Below are positions 12,497-23,979 of a stretch of 64,000 nucleotides of DNA, piece after piece. A program made the translations under genes and the position numbers. A model generated the notes under the pieces. It saw only the letters and a list, made by a program, of their open reading frames with translations. It made no database searches and was not told the DNA's origin. Origin of the DNA: Hofstenia miamia (Eukaryota > Xenacoelomorpha > Acoela > Hofsteniidae); NCBI GenBank assembly GCA_900660155.1, contig CABFPE010000045.1:60847-124846 (forward strand). The letters are read 5' to 3'. How positions within the stretch are numbered: position 1 is the stretch's first letter; every line of letters begins with the position of its first letter.

Positions 12497-12841
12497 ATGC
12501 CGTGTGTACCAAACAAGTTCAAAAGCTACAAAATGTCTAAAGACAGAATGTGTGGGCAATTACCAAAGGTAACAGGAAAAAACAGCAAAAGAACTTTATC
12601 TGACATGCAATGTTTGGTAAAGGCAGAGAAGAAATTATTGATTACTGTACTAGTTGGTGAACTTAACTCAGTTTCAGAAGAAGCTCAGCATGTACTATAC
12701 ATATCTCTTTCTGAGTTGTCAGTTGGTGAACAGTTTATAATATGCAATGTCTATCAAACTCAGACAAAGTATGGCCCTGTGGTAAAAATTATTCTGGAAA
12801 ATGACAACTGCTTCTTCCTCCCAAAGTGCTATGCACATTGA
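12497..12841 (+). CDS. Small orphan protein, 114 aa, unrecognised
   Basis: A complete ATG-to-stop frame. The N-terminal 45 residues are basic and Lys/Ser-rich. The rest alternates beta-strand-like hydrophobic stretches: 'LLITVLVGEL', 'VLYISLSEL', 'EQFIICNVYQTQTKYGPVVKI', ending 'FFLPKCYAH'. The pattern of strands with a KYG turn and a terminal FLP-K motif suggests an all-beta, possibly OB-fold, nucleic-acid-binding module. This is an inference from pattern only; I do not recognise the family. It is the only sizeable intact frame between the LINE and inverted arm B. It could be cargo of a mobile element, a single-exon host gene or one exon of a larger gene. An ATG ten bases upstream is out of frame. 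Confidence 0.45.
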   Translation: MPCVPNKFKSYKMSKDRMCGQLPKVTGKNSKRTLSDMQCLVKAEKKLLITVLVGELNSVSEEAQHVLYISLSELSVGEQFIICNVYQTQTKYGPVVKIILENDNCFFLPKCYAH

Positions 12842-14654
12842 GCTGGATCATGGTTTAAAATGTTAATTGGAGTTAAAGTTCATTGATGTGAGGTTAAACC
12901 TCTGAAATATTTTGGCTGTAAGCCAAGGACTGTGTTGAAATTTTGAGTGTAATATTATTTTTAGAAGGTGGAAATACATATTTATTTTCCTCCCTGCATA
13001 TATTTTAAATAAATTTTCAATTTTTTAGTTAAAACTATGAAAAATGAGAAATACTTTGGGTAGGCTGGTTATTCAAATACCTTCTCCATGTGCAAGAATG
13101 GGAATCAAAATTCTCTTATGCTTTAATTAATGCTACCATCTCTTAGAGGGTATCACGCCTTTAAACCATATTTGTTATAACATTTGGTCTTTACTGTAAT
13201 TCCATATTGTGTACACACATAATACATAGTGCGAATATTAGCCTACCATGGTTAATCAAAACTTCAATAGAAATTGGAGATATAATCATACAATCATAAA
13301 AAGGAGAGATATTGATTAATTTTCATGTTATAGGCCTTAGTGATCAGATGTAATGATGCATTTCATACTAATAATAATTAAATTTATAATGCATAACAGG
13401 GCTTTCTATTGTGTCAATCATTCATCAAGAAAAAATGAAATATATGCTATTATTAAACACATAAAGCCTTGGAGGGTTGAGTCAATTACAATGCTAAATG
13501 GGATATATTTGATCACCCATGTAAAGAGATACAAATTTAATAATTTCTAGGGAATGTGGGTATGCATCTGATCATTATATCTAGTAACACGTCAATAATT
13601 CACTAAAACAACAAAAAACCTATTAGAATGTCAACCATGCATTGCAAAAAGGAAAGTTCATTGTAAATTTTAGCCATGGATTTATATATTTAATGAACAA
13701 ATAAGCAAAATTCTCAAGTAAAAGAAAAACATTTTTAAATTTTTATGGGGGGGGGGTGCATTAATTTATTTAGCAACATAAATCGTGTTATATTTTCAAT
13801 AAGAAATATCATACTAACATTGTTTAATTATTTCTAATATCAGCTCAAATAGAGTGTATCACTAACTGACATAGCTCATTTCTTTATACAATTAAAGGAA
13901 TTTTGCACAAAAACGAGATGTTCTAGTTTCAATGGAGATTATAATCATAAAACAACATGCCTTAAAAAGAAATGTAAAATGGTAATTTAACTAACAATAA
14001 AGAAGTTAAAAAAAAATCTTCAGCTAATAAATAATGAAATGATATTGTACTTTCAAAAATAGGTGAATAATTTGCTTACAACATGCAATAGTTCTTTGTT
14101 CTTGTCAGCCATGCTTCAATTATTTGTTTTTAATTATCTTTACACTATAATTGACGTTGAAACCCTATTTCCCTCACATAACATCTTAAAAGAACAGATC
14201 AAAATAGTGATTATTTTAGGAAAATGAAGTGAAAATTCAGTCAATCTAGTCGTGTTTACATTATCAATGGAATGGACACTATGATTTCACAGTGCTTTTA
14301 TCATGTAGGTACTTTTTAATGTTGTATTTTTACCAAATATATATTAAAATTTGGGTTGTTATTCAACACTCGGTTTTGTAGCATTGAATTTATTTCTTGA
14401 ACACTTACAAAGTTTCCTATTTCAATCAATAATTGAAGTCTTTAAGCATTTTGGTTTCTTGTTGTGTTGTGTAACATGGCGTTAAATCATAGTTGTGTAA
14501 GCCAATTAATGCTAATTTGCTATGTGAATTCGTGTATTATTGTGGAGCCATAATCAACAATCTAATTGAAATGCGGGTGGAAATATCTTAACTGATTTGT
14601 TAGGGTGCAGTTTAGATCTTGGAATACTACTACACATAGAAACATTGGTACACA
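12842..14654. other. No gene recognised
   Basis: AT-rich sequence with no convincing coding frame. A G homopolymer of about ten bases lies near 13747-13757. The region ends where inverted arm B begins. Confidence 0.4.
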
Positions 14655-16937
14655 TTTATCCTTGAATTTAATATCTTTCATCATTTGAATATTGGTTAAA
14701 TTTTCAAGTCGTGATAGTTTATACCATGGTTAGATGATTTTATAAGTGTTGTTTTCACTATATTGACCAATAAATTATTATTTTGTAATTTTAATAAAAT
14801 TTAAATGTGTTGATTTCCACTTTGTTGAGAAATATTATTATTTGTACTTGTCTTACAAATTTCTTGGTGATTCTATCTCACAAAATTCTTTGTAAATGCT
14901 TGTTATTAATACAAAATATATATTGTGTAGACTTATGCCCCTGTTTTCTGCGCATATAGCTGATTTTGATATCAGTGTGCATGAACTCTGTGTTTCTACA
15001 ATAGCGTTCACTTATTAATTTTAGGGAACTGCTACGGAATTAATGAGAAGGTTTCTTGTTAATTGCTGAGTAATCCCATCACAGTGTTTTGGCATGAGGA
15101 ACTAAAATGATAGTTGACATCAGATGATACTTTCCCATTTCATAAAAGAATGGGGGAAATAAGTGACTAAACAGCTTAAAAATGGGAGGCAATGCGTTTT
15201 GGTCTAGTGATTTCAAATGCATCTATACGCAAATAACAATGCATGTCAATACTTTTCTTTTCATTGCTCATGTATATTATAGTATTTCATGATTTTCACA
15301 TTTCCATTCTAAAAAAGAATTTATGCATATTGATCTTGTTTAATCGCATGTTTAAATTTTCTATTTTTTATCAAATAATTGACAGAAACTATAAATTATG
15401 AGCAATGGTTTTTACTATGTTCTGTCTTTTGGATGATAACAACCCAACATGTATTAAATTTTTTAAGTGATAGCAGTTTTTACGATGGTTAAGCAATTTT
15501 ATATACGTTGTTTTCACTACATTGACCTGTAAAATATTAATTTGTAATTTTCTCAAAATTCTATCTTTTAAATACTATGCGCCTGTATTTTTTAATATGT
15601 GGATATCACACTATTTGTACGTTTAGAATGGCGAATGCATCATGGAATTTACAAATTTAACAATTGGAAATCATATCTATTGATGGAAAAAATTGACATC
15701 AACTATGAATAACAAATGTGTCATCATATTTGAACATTAAAGTTACAAAAGCAGAAAACCATGTAAATGTATACAGCCATGCACGAGTCATAAACCAAAT
15801 AAAACTGAAAAACGTACAAAGTCAACAAAAGTTGTAACAGTCTACAAATGTTTATAGGCCCTGAAGATCCATAAAAACAAAGAGAATTGCAAAAAGAAGA
15901 CCACTGTGTAAAACTAATACAATAATTGTGAATTAATGAAAAGCAGCATGTATATATTACTAATAGCATTGCATGTATAATTTTTTCGGAAAACAAAATT
16001 GTCTTTATCATGTAAGTCTATATATCATAAGCCTGTAATGCTTAAGTATGAGGAATATTTTTCCTGTTTTGTATTAGCAAAAATTGAATTAAATGTAAGA
16101 ATTTTTACAATGAAATAGCACTGTATTTCAAAAACGAATTGTAATGCTTTGCATGTAATGAATAGTATCCAACAGAATGAACTAAATTTTGTATAATAGC
16201 ATCACATTTATAATTTTTCGGAAAATGAAATTTCCTTTGTCATGTAAGTCTATATTTCATATGCCTGTAATATTTAAGTATGGCTAATATTTTGTCCATT
16301 TTGTATATTGGATATTAGCAAAAAACGAATTTAATTGCATTGAATTTTTTACAATGATATATCAGCACATTTGAAAAAACAAAATGTAACCCTTTGCATG
16401 TAGTGTATAGATTTCTGAAAACGAATTAAATTACAATGATTGTATAGTTATGTTAATTATTAGAAACACGGAATTTTTTACAATTAAATAGCAATGTATT
16501 TGAAAAACAAAATTTAGCCTTTTGTATGTAATGTTTAGATTTCCCGAAAAACTAATTAAATGGCAGCAATTAATCATTAGCAACATAGGGAATTTTTATG
16601 GAAAGAAAAATTATTAGTCAACAATGTATCATTACAAAACACAATGTAACCCTCTAGCTAGCATTGTCATATATCAGCAAAAACAACATAATATACAATG
16701 TAAGCATGTAAACAAAATAATGTGTGATATAGCAATTAACCAGCTATATTAACAAACATGCAATGAAGTATATGACCATACGGGTCATCACTACAACACC
16801 CCCGGCAAAATCCACAGGCCAGCAGAGGCCAAAGATCCCTCCTCTCGACCAATCAGAGAAAAGTAGAACAGGCTTCTACCCACTTCTCGACCAATCAGAA
16901 AAAAGTGGAACAGACTTCTACCTTCTTCTGCTACTAC
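14655..16937 (-). mobile_element. Inverted-arm repeat, copy B
   Basis: Reverse-complement homologue of 4262-7031. Matching blocks appear in mirror order: 'TTAAATTTTCAAGTCGTGATAG' region (14700), 'CAATAAATTATTATTTTG' (14768), 'ACAAATTTCTTGGTGATTC' (14855), 'CCCATCACAGTGTTTTGGC' (15076), and the outer module pair at 16845-16935 with 'CTCTCGACCAATCAGAG' and 'CTCGACCAATCAGA' ending in CTTCTGCTACTACA. It is about 0.5 kb shorter than copy A through internal deletions. Its outer end points away from copy A, so the pair looks like long terminal inverted arms around 7.6 kb of DNA. No clear target duplication was found outside the two ends. Confidence 0.75.
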
Positions 16938-17400
16938 AATCACTAACCAATCTTCATAAAAATTTAATAATATTTTTGTTTTACTTAGAAATTGTTGCTT
17001 CTTTCCCTAATAAATTATTAGGTGTTGTAAAAAAATTAAACAAGTGCTTCTAGATCAATCAATTTATGCGTCTCCACCTGCATTGTTCACTGGCATATTT
17101 TTTACAATGCTTCTTAAATTCAGTTTTTTAAGGTGTTGGTAATAGACCAACCAGATAAATTCATTTTGTTTTACAATCAACTGAACTAACAATGATACTA
17201 GCTTTATGCAACATGCTTGAACAATAAGGATAATAATGATAAGATGCTTGATATCATGAAAGGAAAAGAATTTTAAAACATTATAATGCACAAAAACTAA
17301 AAAAACTCTCCTCCTAGTGTTTATGAAAATAAATTTATTGCAAGATTGCTTTAGTTTAAAAAGCAAAACAAAATTACCAAACTTTTTTATGAGAATTGCA
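16938..17400. other. No gene recognised
   Basis: Between copy B and the Penelope-like element. A minus-strand frame (17064-17366) has no recognisable domain and no clear splice sites. Confidence 0.35.
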
Positions 17401-17572
17401 CATTAACTGGTGGCTATGCTTCAAAATTAGTGGTATTTCTAGTTTATGAACCTTAGCCAATCCATATAAGACTGAGTGCAAGTTTTTGTGCAGCATTAAT
17501 AAGAAATTATCTGATAAATTAAATGCAATTTTGAGAAACTACCAGAAGTAAGAATCAATTCCTGATGATATA

Positions 17573-18065
17573 ATGAAACAAGATTCTAAAAAGTTCATGG
17601 TATCATATGACATTAAGACTTTGTATACTAATGTTCCTCTAAAGAAATCAATAGATGTTGCAATAAAATTATTTAGGAACAAAGGCATAGCAATATATGA
17701 TTTAGATTATGATAAAACCAAGATCCTTTTATTTTTAGCCACAAAAAATACACTAAAGGAATTCAAAGGAGTTTTTCATCTACAGAGAGATGGATTAGCA
17801 ATGAGAAATTCATTAAGCCCAACTTTAGCTAATATTTATCTTTCTTCAATTGAAGAACATTATGTTGAAAATCATATAGAGTTCAATTTCTATCAAAGAT
17901 ATATGGATGACATATTTGCTTTAGTTGAAAATGAATAAAACACAGAGGAAATGGTAACTAAGCTCAATTCAATTGATTAAAACATCAAATTCACAATGGA
18001 AAAAGAGGAAAATAGCCGTTTAAATTTCTTAAATGTTAAAATAATGAGGGTTTCAACATAATTTA
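17573..18065 (+). pseudogene. Penelope-like reverse transcriptase
   Basis: Residues from the frame at 17573-17938 show 'VSYDIKTLYTNVPL' (first catalytic Asp block of Penelope-type enzymes), 'GLAMRNSLSPTLANIYLS' and 'YQRYMDDIFAL' (YxDD box). The usual AMGS turn reads AMRN, which would probably impair the enzyme. A stop follows at 17936-17938, then the frame resumes with 'SRLNFLNVKI' (about 18012) before the insertion. The YMDD box and the GIYKKP block downstream make the Penelope assignment firm. The element is inactive. Confidence 0.88.
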
Positions 18066-18118
18066 TAGCTGAGTAGTAAAGGCCGAGTCCTGCCTGCCGC
18101 AAACAAACGCCTCTGATT

Positions 18119-19118
18119 NNNNNNNNNNNNNNNNNNNNNNNNNNNNNNNNNNNNNNNNNNNNNNNNNNNNNNNNNNNNNNNNNNNNNNNNNNNNNNNNNN
18201 NNNNNNNNNNNNNNNNNNNNNNNNNNNNNNNNNNNNNNNNNNNNNNNNNNNNNNNNNNNNNNNNNNNNNNNNNNNNNNNNNNNNNNNNNNNNNNNNNNNN
18301 NNNNNNNNNNNNNNNNNNNNNNNNNNNNNNNNNNNNNNNNNNNNNNNNNNNNNNNNNNNNNNNNNNNNNNNNNNNNNNNNNNNNNNNNNNNNNNNNNNNN
18401 NNNNNNNNNNNNNNNNNNNNNNNNNNNNNNNNNNNNNNNNNNNNNNNNNNNNNNNNNNNNNNNNNNNNNNNNNNNNNNNNNNNNNNNNNNNNNNNNNNNN
18501 NNNNNNNNNNNNNNNNNNNNNNNNNNNNNNNNNNNNNNNNNNNNNNNNNNNNNNNNNNNNNNNNNNNNNNNNNNNNNNNNNNNNNNNNNNNNNNNNNNNN
18601 NNNNNNNNNNNNNNNNNNNNNNNNNNNNNNNNNNNNNNNNNNNNNNNNNNNNNNNNNNNNNNNNNNNNNNNNNNNNNNNNNNNNNNNNNNNNNNNNNNNN
18701 NNNNNNNNNNNNNNNNNNNNNNNNNNNNNNNNNNNNNNNNNNNNNNNNNNNNNNNNNNNNNNNNNNNNNNNNNNNNNNNNNNNNNNNNNNNNNNNNNNNN
18801 NNNNNNNNNNNNNNNNNNNNNNNNNNNNNNNNNNNNNNNNNNNNNNNNNNNNNNNNNNNNNNNNNNNNNNNNNNNNNNNNNNNNNNNNNNNNNNNNNNNN
18901 NNNNNNNNNNNNNNNNNNNNNNNNNNNNNNNNNNNNNNNNNNNNNNNNNNNNNNNNNNNNNNNNNNNNNNNNNNNNNNNNNNNNNNNNNNNNNNNNNNNN
19001 NNNNNNNNNNNNNNNNNNNNNNNNNNNNNNNNNNNNNNNNNNNNNNNNNNNNNNNNNNNNNNNNNNNNNNNNNNNNNNNNNNNNNNNNNNNNNNNNNNNN
19101 NNNNNNNNNNNNNNNNNN
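18119..19118. other. Assembly gap (1000 N)
   Basis: Exactly 1000 unknown bases, probably a placeholder of arbitrary size. It starts inside the left TIR of the surrounding element. Confidence 0.99.
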
Positions 19119-19361
19119 TATGAAAAATAATTATTGGTTGAAAAACCATGATATGATAAACGTGTTACAATGAATTTTGATAAATGTAGTTTTTGAAAAG
19201 TTTTTCCGGATTACAATGTACGTTTTTCGAAATTATGAAAAATTTGATACGTGTGGTTCGCCATTGCCTCCTGTGTTTTTACGTGTAATGGAAAATTAGT
19301 TTGTAATGTGTACGTATCCCACAAAGGATTGTAAAAATAAGCAGCAATAGAAAAATCACAA

Positions 19362-19500
19362 AATGCGATGTAATGTATACAGGTGGGTGTAATGTGTGTT
19401 ATAACAAAGTATATTTTACAAAATGCAGTGTTATGTATACAGGTGAGTGTAATGTGTGTTATAACAAAGTATATTTTACAAAATGCAATGTTATGTATAT
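19362..19500 (+). repeat. 60-bp tandem repeat, about 2.3 units
   Basis: The units at 19382-19441 and 19442-19500 differ by only a few bases, around 'GTGTAATGTGTGTTATAAC' and 'AAAATGCAGTGTTATGTA'. A partial unit precedes them at 19362. They lie inside the TIR element. Confidence 0.9.
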
Positions 19501-19695
19501 TAGGAAAAATTAGTCATTATATAAAACAAAGTAAATTTGGGTGTGAATCATTTAAGCAGGTCCGAATGTGCTAATTAAAAATGCATTAGCAAGCTGTCAA
19601 AAAAATCAATTAGTGAGATCTTAAAAGCACTTAGCGCCAAGTATCAATTAGATGACTCAGCAGTTCAACCACCCCTTCGATATTCACCGCTTGTC

Positions 19696-19735
19696 ATGTG
19701 ACATGTGACGTCATAAGCTCTCGACCAATCAGAGG
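19696..19735. promoter_or_regulatory. CRE-like and CCAAT boxes in the right TIR
   Basis: A TGACGTCA palindrome (about 19707-19714) lies next to a CCAATCAG box (about 19724-19731) inside the TIR. The order resembles a compact animal promoter. The CCAAT module recurs in the inverted arms near 16848 and 16896. Promoter activity is inferred only. Confidence 0.3.
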
Positions 19736-20540
19736 CGTTTGTTTGCAGCAGGCTTCGAGTCCCTTTAACTACTTAGCTGGAATATACAAGAAACCATCAG
19801 ATACCGGCCTATTCCTTAATTGTAATTCAAATGGTCTAAGATCTTTCGAAATATCCTTAATTAAAGGATCAATGCATAGGATATTCAATATTGCAAGCTC
19901 TTATGACAGCATAATTTAAGAAATTATCAAATTGAAGGCCAACTTGAGAAAAAATGAATGAATATCCAAACAATCTTATTGATAAATATATTAAAGAAGC
20001 AATTACAGAAGTTGTCATGAATAACTAATAAATATAGTATCACATAACTTTGAACATGTATTTAAAATCCACTATCAAAGAATGCATACAACAAATCTAA
20101 TACATCAAATGAGAAAGATAGAATTCATTAAAGAAAAAGTCAGATTTGTTTACATGATCAATAAACTTAATGCTTATATGAACAACTCACATGTCTGATA
20201 AATCTAATGTAATTCAATGCATCTGTGGTGGGCATTATATTGTATATAAACAGAAAAACAAAAGAACATGAAAGTAATTCAACCATTTCAAAACACTAAA
20301 AAATTGTGGACTAAGTTATGATGTAAAAAAATTTAAAGAATACTGATGCAAAATATCTTCTAATTAGATCATTTCAACCAGGTCTAAATATGAAAGAAGC
20401 TTATATAGATAAACTATTGTTACCAATTTAAGATTTAGCAAAATAACATATTATTATAAAATCAAGTAAATTTAGAGGGAATTATTTGTAAAACTGATGA
20501 TGACTTTGTAAGTCAAAATATATTTGAATGTTTTTGTTAA

Positions 20541-21300
20541 AATTATTAAAAATCCTTAATGCTCAACTATTTATATTTACATTTTTCCTTCAACTGCATT
20601 TCTCTTCATTGCTTATATACATGTAGAAAAAGGAAACAGAAAATCTAAGCAAGATTATTTGGGTTTTTTAGTTTTTCTAAAGCACTACAAAAATAAAGTT
20701 TTTGAGGACATAGTTTTAAAATTAGAGGAAATTTTATGAAGTCTCATTTTAATATGTGTGGAAATGTTCTAAAGTAAATGTGTTTTGATTGATTACATCT
20801 TCTTGATCAAAACATTGTCTAATTTGATGGAACCTCAATGGTAAAATCATGATTCCCATAGAGCTATCCCACATGTACTAAATATGTAAACTGTGTCAAA
20901 ATATCAACTTATGGAGTAAAATTAAGCTTAAGAAGCTCGGCAAAATGGGGATACCAGCTAAGCAAGGGCAATTGGTAGTAGCTGTATAAATTATATATGA
21001 TTCGAAAGACACATCGCCTTGTCTGTGCAAGAACAGTATATCCTAAGCAGATTTAAAAAATTGTATCTGTATGATATAGACTGAAAATAACATGAACAAT
21101 AGAGATCCTTGGGTGCTTCATCTTGATTTGGCTTAGGACACTTGAAGATTCTGAACATTCCGAATTGAATTTTGCTTTTTTTGCAATAGATCTAGAAAAA
21201 GTGTATTATTTAATAAAAATTTGTGAAACTTGGATTGAATGACAATCTAAATACAAAATTTAAGCATTTCATTTATATCATAAGCATTGCAATAAAAGAA
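20541..21300. other. No clear feature
   Basis: AT-rich DNA between the Penelope relic and the next LINE relic. It probably holds decayed parts of both, but no motif could be read. Confidence 0.35.
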
Positions 21301-23930
21301 AACATGATGATTCCTATAACCAAAAATTTATTACCTTAGTAGAATTTTCCAAAGAAACAAAGAAAATTAATTAGAACAAAGCGAAAAGTCATTGCATCTT
21401 AACATTAATTATAAGATATTTGAAAATTTTTTATGCAATCAACTTTATCTATATGTGGAATAAAATGAATTAATATCAGAACATCAGCTTGGATATGTAT
21501 ATAGTGTTCTAGATATTTCAAAGTCATTTTTATTCAATAAACAGTTCTATTCTACTGGTAAAGCTAAAGCAGACTTCTAATTTTTGTAATTCTTTAATAG
21601 AATTACTAAGAAGTTATTTAAGTAATAGATATCAAATCCATTCAAAGTAAACCATTGAGTGTCACAAGGATCAGTACTAGAACTGGGTTCATTACTATTT
21701 AAGTTATACGTAAGTGATATAGATAAGTACATTAATAGTAATCATATACAATTAAGCAGATTATATTCTCATTGCATTATTTTGTAACATCAGTGCTGGT
21801 AGTTTTCATCATCCAGTCTAAGTGTTTTCATTTTTAATCTTACATTTGTAAACATGTAGACAATAATTTTGTATATAATACCAAGTTTTTGTTGTATATT
21901 GAAAAGAGTTTCAGAAAAGTTTAGCTTGTCACAATGTCAAGATGATAATGTACTAATCCCAGTGATATTTAAATTTTAACTTTATAAGAAAATGTTGAAC
22001 AAATGCAATAATTCTTTGATAATAATTTGTTGAAAGTAAATATTTAAAAAACTATATTAAGAATAAAGACAAATAGAAGAAATGAATAAACTTTAGAAAG
22101 TATTAAGATATCTAACAACATCATTCAAGAATCACCAAAAATGAAATATTTGGGAGTAATAATCGAAAATAAATTGGAAGTAATATCATAGAGAGAAAGG
22201 CGTATGGCATAAGATCAATTCAAAATATTGGAAAGTTTATACCAATTAAATGAATGGTAATACTCTTTGATCACTTGCTTTATTCTATTTCTTGTACTCA
22301 TCTTGTTTATTAACAAACTTAAAGAAAAAGCAAAATCAAAATTGGAAAAAGTATATAAATGGGGAATAAACATAATTAGTAACAAAAATATATAAGTAAT
22401 GCTGCATTTCCACGAGCGCGCTACGGACACAAATTTACTTACCTAAAATTTTTGTTTACACGGTAGTGGGTAAATGGAAGGTAAATTTTCGTAGTGCTGC
22501 AACGACATCTAGCAGCATGCTATTTAAGAATATTTTATTCGTTCATAGCGAGGAAATAATTTACTTAACCTTCATTTTGTTTACACGAGAGCGCTATCTC
22601 AGATGAAAAATTAGTTAAAATATGTCATATTGCCATTCATTGCAATGTTAAAGCAAAATAAATTTTTTGCTATTTTAAATTGAAATTAACAAATAGAATT
22701 TTATTGTTAATAATGTCTAAGGAAGTTTTGCTTAAATATCGATAATGTCTTGGCATCTCCCATTGAATGTGTTCATTCTATTTGTATAGTGAAGAGTAGG
22801 AAAGTTTTTTAACAAAGTTGAGTTTTCGAAAGTGCCACTTTCATACCTCTATACAAAAGAAGGAAATGGTTAGAAAGATTTGGCCAATCACGATACGGAC
22901 TATTTAAGTTAATGCCTATTCAGCCTTTTTATGATCTTTACCAAAAATTTCCTTAATTTTTCAGTTTGATAGACCAAAATTGGGTATCTTAGAAACTTAT
23001 AATATAATTTAAATATTGAAATTCAAAACTTCAAATGAATTTTAGAAGAGTATATGATATTAAAAAATATGGTATTCACTGCATTTAGGTTGATTTGCGT
23101 GCCCTGTGTGGGAATAGTAATTTATTTTTGAAACACTGGACTATCTTTTCGAATACTTCGGCCCTAGCCTAGTCCTACTAATCTCCATATCTGATCTAGA
23201 CAAATTTAAATAAATGTTACGCAATTATATATAAATATTTTAGTTCAATCTGTTACAGCTTTTAACACAAAATTGTTATTCGAAAATGTTTGTTTAATTG
23301 TATGGGTTCAACTGTGTTAACTAACATAATTTTTTGCTATCGCATATATTGAATCTGAATTTAGCATACTCAAATTTTTAATGTCTAAGATCGGTTATTG
23401 TTTATAATTTTTCATTTGAAAAAATATCATAACCTGTTAAATCTATGAATAACCAACTATGACAAATGAATTGTCCATGCAATTTTATTTCATTAGTAGA
23501 AGTATCATATTTTTATTGTATTCATAAATGAATGTGTCTAAAGACATTTTCCAGAGTGGTTAAAATGTGGTGCGCAAATTTATTCGGATACGGTTTAATG
23601 AAAAACACCAAAACCACAAGTTGAGATGATTGACAGCCAAAATTTACTCGCTACCGTCTGAACACATTGCCGCTCTACCTCATTTCCGAAATAATTTACT
23701 TACCGTACCGTGCTCATGTAAACAGTCAACAATTTCTGGACACTACAGTGTAAACATTCCAAAAGCACGCTACGGCTCCCTACTTGAAATTTAATTGTCC
23801 GTAGCGTCCTCGTGGAAACTCAGCATAAGAGTCAAAAGCAATATATTTTTGCTTAACTCATAAAAAGTCTATAAACTACAAAACACATTCACAATAACTA
23901 CATAATATATTTACAAAATTATAATAGAAT
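21300..23930 (+). pseudogene. Decayed CR1-like LINE reverse transcriptase, split by a transposon
   Basis: Translated blocks in order, across several frames: 'ISKIFENFL'-like (about 21410), 'SEHQLGY'-like (about 21480), 'LDISKSF'-like (about 21510), 'VSQGSVLELGSLLFKLYV' (about 21655-21710), 'ADYILIAL' standing for the YADD box (about 21757), 'KYLGVIIENKLE' (about 22145) and 'KWGINIISNKN' (about 22357). The same order occurs in the LINE at 7122-11640. Every frame is broken. The relic is interrupted at 22400 by the Harbinger-like element and seems to resume after 23828. Confidence 0.75.
22400..23825. mobile_element. PIF/Harbinger-like non-autonomous element, TAA duplication
   Basis: The left end reads TGCTGCATTTCCACGAG and the right end, reverse complemented, TGCTGAGTTTCCACGAG; both continue into a GCTACGGACA block, giving a TIR of about 30 bp. 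TAA flanks both ends (22397-22399 and 23826-23828), matching the 3-bp TWA targets of PIF/Harbinger. Subterminal blocks with TTTGTTTACACG, AATAATTTACTTA and GAGCGCTA are repeated near both ends. No transposase frame is present, so it would depend on an enzyme in trans. It sits inside a LINE relic. Confidence 0.75.
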
Positions 23931-23979
23931 ATTTGCACACTGTATATTTTCTATAATGTTTACTTCCCCGAGTGTGTTC

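Larger units (their letters stand above)
18072..19773. mobile_element. TIR element inserted in Penelope, 6-bp target duplication, Polinton-like ends
   Basis: Both ends are visible despite the gap. The left end starts AGTAGTAAAGGCCGAGTCC and continues to CGCCTCTGATT at 18118. The right end, reverse complemented, starts AGTAGTTAAAGGGACTCG and continues with the same AAACAAACGCCTCTGATT. That is about 47 bp of TIR with few mismatches. TAGCTG is duplicated at 18066-18071 and 19774-19779. The right TIR continues inward with CGACCAATCAGAGG and a TGACGTCA box. Six-base duplications and AG-starting TIRs are known for Polintons, among others. With 1000 unknown bases inside and no protein seen, it may be a small non-autonomous element. 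Confidence 0.8.
17400..20540 (+). mobile_element. Penelope-like retroelement, decayed and split by an insertion
   Basis: Blocks in Penelope order: reverse transcriptase (17400-18065), 'GIYKKPSDTGLFLN' (about 19786-19827), 'SLIKGSMHRI' (about 19852-19880), a linker helix, and a C-terminal GIY-YIG-like segment around 'CICGGHYIVY' (about 20215-20245). Penelope elements encode one protein of this layout and integrate using the GIY-YIG nuclease. Stops and indels interrupt the frame in many places. The coding blocks on either side of the 18072-19773 insertion join at a shared TAGCTG, which shows that the insertion came later. The 5' part is missing or unrecognisable before about 17400. Confidence 0.85.

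Noticed and set aside
17064-17366. Minus-strand 100-residue frame ending in 'NNAGGDA'.
   Set aside because: Mostly hydrophobic low-complexity translation of AT-rich DNA with no family match or clear acceptor.
17977-19149. A 390-residue open frame on the minus strand.
   Set aside because: Almost entirely the 1000-N gap.
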